In this document: piece by piece, positions 57,900 through 64,000 of the stretch | Numbering within the stretch: the first letter of the stretch is position 1 | Layout: each line of letters opens with the position of its first letter | Assembly: GCA_016169945.1 (NCBI GenBank) | Contig: JADLSH010000358.1 | Location: 5,489,001 to 5,553,000 of the forward strand | Source of the DNA: Trachythela sp. YZ-2020 | Taxonomy: Eukaryota > Cnidaria > Anthozoa > Malacalcyonacea > Clavulariidae | Direction: 5' to 3' | DNA: 64,000 nucleotides | Made by a program: the position numbers and the translations under genes | Notes under the pieces: model-generated | Told to the model about the DNA's origin: nothing | Databases searched by the model: none | The model's input: only the letters and a program-made list of their open reading frames with translations

Positions 57900-59795
57900 G
57901 TAATACAAACCTATCATGACGTTACATTAGTCAATAGATTATGTTGCCGAATATATTGGCCATGCTTATATAACATATTGCATGGCCTCATAAAGTTTCA
58001 ATTTTCAAATTTAAATTCCCTCTCAATGCCCGACGGATGCTTCGAATTTTATGCAACGGTGCACTAGAAAATCTGTTCTTTACTATAATGCCAGGGTGCA
58101 TATACTATAGAAAATTTCAAAAGGCAGCTGATGGCGATTGTACGACTAGCCTTTTTATTTAAGCATTTTAACAGGCTGGTTGTTGAGATATTGGATTATT
58201 TTCTTTTTACTTCGGGAGAACGAAATCACAACTTTAAAGGCTTTTAAATGACTGTATCAAGGTAAGTTTATGGTGGCTTTAATTACCCATCATTAACAAT
58301 AAATGTATTTCATTAAGGCAATCCGTAATTTTATTCATGCACATTCAAACTTCATTAAAATGCAAAACTCAACAACTCACAACGATAAATTCATTAGCAA
58401 CGCATCGTTAAATATGCAATATTACTGAAAGTCAATAGTGAAGATGGAAATTCAAGAAGCATTAATGTTACAGTCTTTAAAACAAAACAAAATACTATTT
58501 TAACTGAATAGAATTTCAATAAAAGAGAATGTATTGTTTGGCAATCGTTATGTCACGAACCTGTGGTTTCTCTGAAGTGGGACGTCGCAATTTTGCATGG
58601 ATGGATTCTCATTAACGTCAACTATTCTTTACAGGAATGGACTCATCGTTGCATCAACTTTTATATTGTTGAGTCCTTTTTGAGGTCGTTGTTGTACTGT
58701 ATTCTGCATTTTTGAAAATACCGGAATATTATCCTCTGGCGGTTGAGTGACTTATACCCATTTCTTATACCCAAGGTATCGGCCAGTTCCAAATTGTCCT
58801 GGTCTTAATTATGTATAATTGCCAATGCTACCGAAACGTAAAAGCCTGTATCATTATTCGAACAAAGAGGATATATAAATGAAAATACAATTCGCATGAA
58901 AAAATGAGATATATAAATATGGACTTATAACTGTGTAATAATGTTAAAGTAATTTGAAACACACTTGATATGTAACTTAAAACAACAACCAATATTAAAA
59001 ATAGACGAAGTATTATCATCTAATCTTGCTTTGCGATTTACACCCGCAAAAACGAGATTAGCCGAGTTCAAAGTTCATCAATGACCGTGGGCGCATGGTT
59101 ATGGCTTACCGGTGGACCTTTCACGAACCTTTCGCGGATATCGCGCGGGTTTTTATTCAGTGTCAGGAGCGGAATGAGCGAGATTTTAAAAAGATGAGAA
59201 ATATTATTGAACGGACGGTTGAATTTTACATTAATATGAAGATTATAGAATGCATAATAACGTACCTACATGATATATTTCAGCATTCTATTATTAAAAC
59301 TACTAATCGTTTAACTATTTTTGCCGGTTTTGTAGCGTTTTGTACCCTAAAAACTGTGAAAAGAGATTTATCTGACTGATCGTGTTGTCATGACCACAGT
59401 GCTTCCAATGCTTGAAACAAATTTCCATTGTTTATCCTTAAATAATTTTCCCATATATTTAAATTTTCTTCCAGTTTTCCTTTGTTTTCCTTCCAAATAA
59501 TTACAGTAATATGATTGAAATTTTCATCGCACATTTGAGATGAACGGAAACACTTAATATTTACGTCAAGTACTATATTCATATTGCGATAGCCTTTGGA
59601 GGGGGGAGTGGGATTCAATAACGTTTTCCCAGCCAAAAAAAATTCTGAAACCCAGATACCAGATTCAGCCACTAATTTACCGAATGCCATTTCCAGCAGG
59701 AAAAATGCTGTGCAACGCCCGGAAGGATGTTGATGGGTACGTAGACAGAGTCTACTTTTCCTTCCTATCCTTTTCCTTTTTGCTGGTAATATAGG
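57900..59795. other. Upstream of the PAN/EGF gene, no gene seen
   Basis: Frames at 59095-59379 (plus) and 59690-59388 (minus) are short and unrecognised. A CGCGGATATCGCGCGGG stretch near 59130 is GC-rich against the surroundings. Confidence 0.35.
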
Positions 59796-59802
59796 CTAAT
59801 CC

Positions 59803-61165
59803 TCGAGCACGGCGCCAAGCGCCGTGCGAGGGTACTAATTCCGCTCGGATATTTACACCCGGGTATGTGAGAACATAGCGGATTCCAAAGTTGTCCGCCA
59901 TTATGTCATGGACGGTCATCGTTTGTACTTTATGCGCATGCGCGAGTTTAGGCCGGGAGAAAACTGGTAACTAGCGTTGCGTCAGACTAATGTTGCGTCA
60001 GAATTTTAACTGCCACTTTACAAACCTTTTTCAAAAATAGTTTTGTACATTGTTTTGTACACAGGAGTCGGGAAATAATACAGACAAATAAAGTCTTCAA
60101 AACAAGATAAATGAAATTTGTTTGGAGGACTTTCACTTGTTAAAGTCAACAGGAGATTTTCGAGAAGAAGATTTTCGAATTCTAAAGCGTTTTAAACGGG
60201 TAAGTGTCTATTTTGAATACTTGCTTTTGCCGATTGTCATTCAGTATAGTTTGTGAATTTGAACGTGTGTAGGTCATCCTGTGTTGTCAATACAACATTG
60301 ATTAATTTTAGTATTGATTTAAATGCGTTATAGAATAAAAAACAACATATTTAATCTCGAAAACTTCATACAGGTGTATGTACCACAGAATACCAAGGTA
60401 CCACAGAATACCAGTCTTATTTATTGATCTTATAAAATTTGGAGGAAACATACTGTATACTTTATTTTTGTGAATATATAAAAAACAAAAAAATGAATAC
60501 TTTCATAAAAATTCTTTAAAATAATCAGGATTAACAAAAAATAACATTGTACGTTTTTGATACTTTTTTACGATTCGAAAGTTTAAAAATAAGTTTGCAA
60601 ACCAGTATAATTTATGTTGATCACTACTTTTTCTATGCAACACAACATTGTTACTATACAGGAATGACACCGAGGAATCAATTTTACCATTGAAAAACTG
60701 AATTTTTCAAAATTATTGATAAACCTGGTATACTTTGGTTACACCACTGGTATGCTGTAATGATTTTAGTGTTTACCGTACCTTTCACGAAATTAAGTTA
60801 GCAATATCAGTACAGTATTATCACACAAAATGACACACCAAATCCTGGTAAATTTGATAAACCGTTGCTTATTTATCTCCGCACTGGTATTCTGTGGTAC
60901 ATTAGAGTTTGTTCCACAGAATGTTCAATTAAAAAAAATACTGAAGTCTATGAAATCTGGCCCAAAAAACCCCAGGAAGAAAAAATATAGCGATAAACTA
61001 TACTAAAAAATATTAAGAAGCCACATTATATATATTTGACAAAAGATATGGAACGTGTAAATTTTTGCGGTATTCTGTGGTACATACACCTGTAGTATAA
61101 AAATACTGTTAAAAAAACAGTTGAAGTTTTACGACAATTTCGAAACGTTTTGAAACGTTTTTATT
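59803..61165 (+). repeat. Long dispersed repeat, copy 2, left part
   Basis: It matches 16735-17320 (CGCCAAGCGCCGTGCGAGGG, TACTAATTCCGCTCGG, CGTTTTAAACGGGTAAG). It is interrupted by the TA-insertion element 60371-61092. After 61165 it is replaced by other elements and resumes at 63590. Confidence 0.8.
60371..61092. mobile_element. TA-insertion element with CAGGTGTATGTACCACAGAA ends, 722 bp
   Basis: The left end CAGGTGTATGTACCACAGAA (TACC) is the reverse complement of the right end (GGTATTCTGTGGTACATACACCTG). The flanks are TA, and the host repeat is continuous across it. Inside, 'ACCACAGAATACCA' occurs twice at the left, and the same words recur inverted at 60890-60905. There is no transposase frame. 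Confidence 0.92.
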
Positions 61166-61169
61166 GCTC

Positions 61170-61470
61170 AAAATTCCAATTAGCAAACGTAATAATAATT
61201 TCAGCAATCTTACCACCATTACGAACACAAATTAAAACAACAGATCCATCTCTAATTTTCATTGTGTCTCTGATGCAAATTTTGATGTAAATCCAGCAGC
61301 CCGTAACGGTCAAATCAAAGGTCGATTTAGTGAGGGACTAATTCAAAACAATGACCAGTCAAGAATAAGTATTATAAAATAACATGAATATAACGCGTGC
61401 TCTGATTGGTCGAAACCCGTGTTTGGATCAGGCCATCCAAACACGGAAGACTATCGTGTTGTTGTTATTT
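61170..61470. other. Unclassified, with MITE-related piece
   Basis: 61419-61450 repeats GTGTTTGGATCAGGCCATCC, a piece of the MITE that follows. The rest may be LINE-derived, but no frame is clear. Confidence 0.4.
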
Positions 61471-61476
61471 TATAAG

Positions 61477-61663
61477 ACAATTACTTTATGATTTCCGTGT
61501 TTGGCTGGCCTGATCCAAACACTTGGGAATGTTGCTCGAGTTAAGAAAAGCGCGCAAAATCACTCGCCCTCGGCTCGAGATTTCGCGCGCTTTTCTTAAC
61601 TCTCGCAACATTCCCGCGTGTTTGGATCAGGCCATCCAAACACGAAAACCATAAAGTAATTGT
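61477..61663. mobile_element. Palindromic MITE
   Basis: The arms ACAATTACTTTATGATTTCC, GTGTTTGGCTGGCCTGATCC and GAGTTAAGAAAAGCGCGC are repeated in reverse complement around CACTCGCCCTCGG. A 187-bp hairpin. Half-copies are at 37886 and 61419. Confidence 0.88.
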
Positions 61664-61799
61664 ATAATCCAATACTTAGTGAGCCTGGGCGAAATGGATT
61701 TGATACTATCAAAACGGCCCAGTCGTATTGCAGGGAAAAACCATTGAGCAATAGCGGGTGCAGGGCACCCAGCCTACAGGTCAAACCCAACTAACCTAA

Positions 61800-63301
61800 C
61801 CCAAACGAAACATTTGCGATTCAAGTTCGAATCAGCCATCGATCAAGCCAATAAGGAAAGTATGAAACTGAAATCAACATTTCTTAAAAGAAAATTGGAA
61901 CAGCTTAAGTCTAACCCGAACCCTAGAAAGTGGTGGGACTAAAAAAAAGGGCTTGCAGGATACCCCAAGAGAACCCAAATTTCGACCTGTTTTGTTTACA
62001 ACCAAATTCTTACTGGAAGATTGCTCGCAGATAAAATAAATGACACATTTTCGTCCGTTACCCAACATATTGTTCCCCTCAACCCAGTTCTGAATTTAAT
62101 GAGACCGAATTTGTACCAAAGTACACTATTAGCGAAGACGAAGTTTACAAGAAACTTTCTTGTTTACGTTCTACTAAATCGCCTGGACCAGATAATTTAT
62201 TAAATTGGATGCTCAAACTGTATGCACCTATTCTTGCCGCCCCAGTAGCTTCTATCTTCAACGAATCCATACTACATGCTAATGTCCCTATCCGATGGAA
62301 GCTAGCTGACGTTATTCCTATTCCAAAAACTGCGAGAGTTGATTATATAACAAAAGACCTACGTCCCATCTCATTACCAGCAACGCTGTCTAAAGTTTGT
62401 GAACGTTTTGTCCCAGATTGGCTGATGGAGTCCATATGGATAGGATAGATAAAAGACAATTTGGTTCGGTACCCAATTCGTCTACTTCCCATGCACTAAT
62501 CAGTTTCGTCCATCACCTACTAAGTGAAACCGACGGAACTAAGAAGGCAGTAAGAGTGTTTTTTTCTCGACTTTTCGAAGGCTTTTGATCTTATCGATCT
62601 CTCTGTTCTCCTTCAAAAGTTATCCAACATGAATGTTCCACCTACGTTCACTAACTGAATCAGAAGTTTCCTTACAGATCGAAAACAACGTGTTAGATTA
62701 AAAGAATGTGTTTCTGAATGGCGAACAGTGAACGGTGGGGTTCCGTAGGGAACTTTATTAGGTCCGATACTTTTCCTCGTGATGATTAACGACCTTTTGT
62801 CTAGTTGGACAGACCGATGGAATACGTCGACGACAGCACAGTTTCCTACAAAGTCTTGTTAATGAGATCAACGACTGGACTATTCAAAACAAAATGAAAC
62901 TCAATGTTACTAAATGCAAATAATTAATCGTCGACTTTTCAAAAGAAAAACGGCTGTTTTTACCATTGGATATTGGAGGAGTTTTGGTCGAAAGAGTCAA
63001 ATCTGCTCGTGTACTAGGACTTACTTTCCAAGACGACTGGAGATGGAATGAACATGTTAATAACATCGTGACGAAAGCAGGGATTTTGGATTACACGAAA
63101 ATGTTAACTTTGAAGGAACGCCGGGATAAACTGGCTGTTAATTTTTTTAGGAACAATCATAATAATTTGAAGCTCCAAGAATTTTTACCTGATAGAATAT
63201 TAACTAATTATGAACTAAGAAGTAGTGGATTTTATAATCATTATTTTTGTCGTTTTTCCCTCAAAGTGTTTCAAGATGTAATTGGAAATAGTGTGATATA
63301 A
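61800..63301 (+). pseudogene. LINE fragment (CR1-like), several frameshifts
   Basis: In different frames, in order: FKFESAIDQANKESMKLKS with NPRKWWD (about 61815-61940), RSTKSPGPDNLLNWMLKLYA and DYITKDLRPISLPATLSKVC (62160-62448), FSTFRRLLILSIS-type equivalent of the FSKAFD box near 62570, a GGVP-GTLLGPILFLV block near 62740, and VKSARVLGLTFQDDWRWNEH (62990-63050). The tail 62966-63301 is open. At least five shifts or stops. Same subtype as the fragment at 48664. Confidence 0.85.
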
Positions 63302-63309
63302 TTTGTAAA

Positions 63310-64000
63310 TCTAAATTTAAAAATCGTTTTTTAACAAATTATAATTATATATATTCTTTCAACAGCAATTTATGTAAAATACATTTGTCTATTTTTTCAT
63401 GAAGGCCAGGAGCGCTTTAGCACTCATTCCAAGGCAAAGCAGTGCATGTGTTCCCTCGCGACGTTATCCTGGGGGTTACAACACGAAATGTGTGCCCAGC
63501 CTTTTCCCCAATCTATCTATTGAGAACGTCGAGTTTGAGGCAGCACTTCCTTGCGATAGTAACTCCTAGTTATAAAGTTAAAAGTACAAACCTTATCACT
63601 ATTTTGGCATTTTGTACAAAAAACAAAAGAAATATACGGCCGATTGCGTGTTACCATGGTTACAGTGATCAACTCAGTACTTCATGTTACAATGACTTTT
63701 GGGGAGTATAATTGCTTGGTTCTAATGAGCGAGGGGGTTCTGCATGCATGTATTTCTAGTAGACCTTTAATGAGGAAGTGCAGAGTGGGGGGATCAATTT
63801 CCGGCCATATTTATCAGTTTTGTTTTGTTTCTGTTGAATAGGAAGGACTCCATGGTATCAATTTTTTTCTCAGTAAGTTGGTTGTGGAAATGCCATAGAT
63901 ATTTAACGGGCGAATGCCTCTACTTCTATTCGGCGGTTCTCTATTCGGCGGTTCTCTATTCCCCACTTTCTGAGTTTGATTGCCACCATATTTTTACTTT
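63310..64000. other. Second part of dispersed repeat copy 2 and unclassified DNA
   Basis: 63590-63760 matches 17450-17513 plus 18481-18560, and its CTCAGTACTTCATG at about 63675 is the empty site of the hAT insertion. The last 240 bases hold a duplicated CTATTCGGCGGTTCT at 63938-63960 and nothing else recognised. Confidence 0.6.

Overview
The window looks like one piece of an animal nuclear genome. It has spliced genes with GT..AG introns, several tRNA-derived SINEs, two classes of non-LTR/Penelope retroelements, a tyrosine-recombinase retroelement and many short palindromic DNA transposons. The repeat content (Penelope-like elements flanked by hammerhead ribozyme motifs, SINEs carrying an 'ACCGGAGTACCCGG' block) and the secreted PAN/EGF architecture suggest an early-branching metazoan, probably a cnidarian. 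That is inference only; nothing here fixes the species. There is no bacterial, plasmid or phage signal.

Host genes. (1) An M1-family zinc aminopeptidase lies on the minus strand. Its start codon is at 22779, and six exons can be joined in phase (22779-22554, 16460-16173, 9208-9028, 8276-7997, 6116-5996, 5506-5352). They give 417 N-terminal residues ending in the zinc motif HELGH; the rest should lie left of the window. Its introns hold a 680-bp CAA/CGA repeat, a 260-bp GTGCG repeat, many mobile elements and a separate decayed multi-exon gene (14860-11885). (2) A secreted or extracellular PAN/EGF protein lies on the minus strand. It starts at 57777 with a signal peptide, followed by a PAN/apple-like exon, an EGF exon and, about 19 kb further on, a calcium-binding EGF exon at 35540-35415. 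Two decayed 126-bp-type cbEGF exons lie beyond it. A decayed copy of this gene's first exon and upstream region sits at 23545-23285.

Mobile elements, left to right. 1-5200: three Penelope-like elements (PLEs), the first two head to head, with a palindromic MITE inside one and hammerhead motifs at their ends. 5.3-22.8 kb: aminopeptidase gene with SINEs, a hAT element with 8-bp target duplication, a mariner remnant, an isolated hammerhead motif and a mariner-type MITE. 25.9-32.5 kb: a 6.5-kb tyrosine-recombinase (DIRS/Ngaro/PAT-type) retroelement on the minus strand with spliced gag, RT-RNase H and recombinase, inactivated by several lesions including YIDD to YIDG. 38.0-42.2 kb: a 1-kb direct duplication rich in AACCCAGGGTTAA palindromes, then a DNA transposon with a second copy at 47.1 kb. 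42.2-45.5 kb: a nearly intact CR1/L2-type LINE broken by one base in an A run. 45.8-46.8 kb: a fourth PLE fragment, split by a hAT MITE and followed by a hammerhead motif with complete core. 48.6-52.4 kb: LINE fragment, MITEs and a CTGCA pentamer array. 59.8-63.8 kb: second copy of a long dispersed repeat interrupted by a TA-insertion MITE, a foldback MITE and a LINE fragment.

The most interesting signal is the recurrence of type-I hammerhead ribozyme motifs at PLE ends, in graded states of decay, plus one separate motif at 19.55 kb with a perfect stem II but a GUC to GGC change at the cleavage site.
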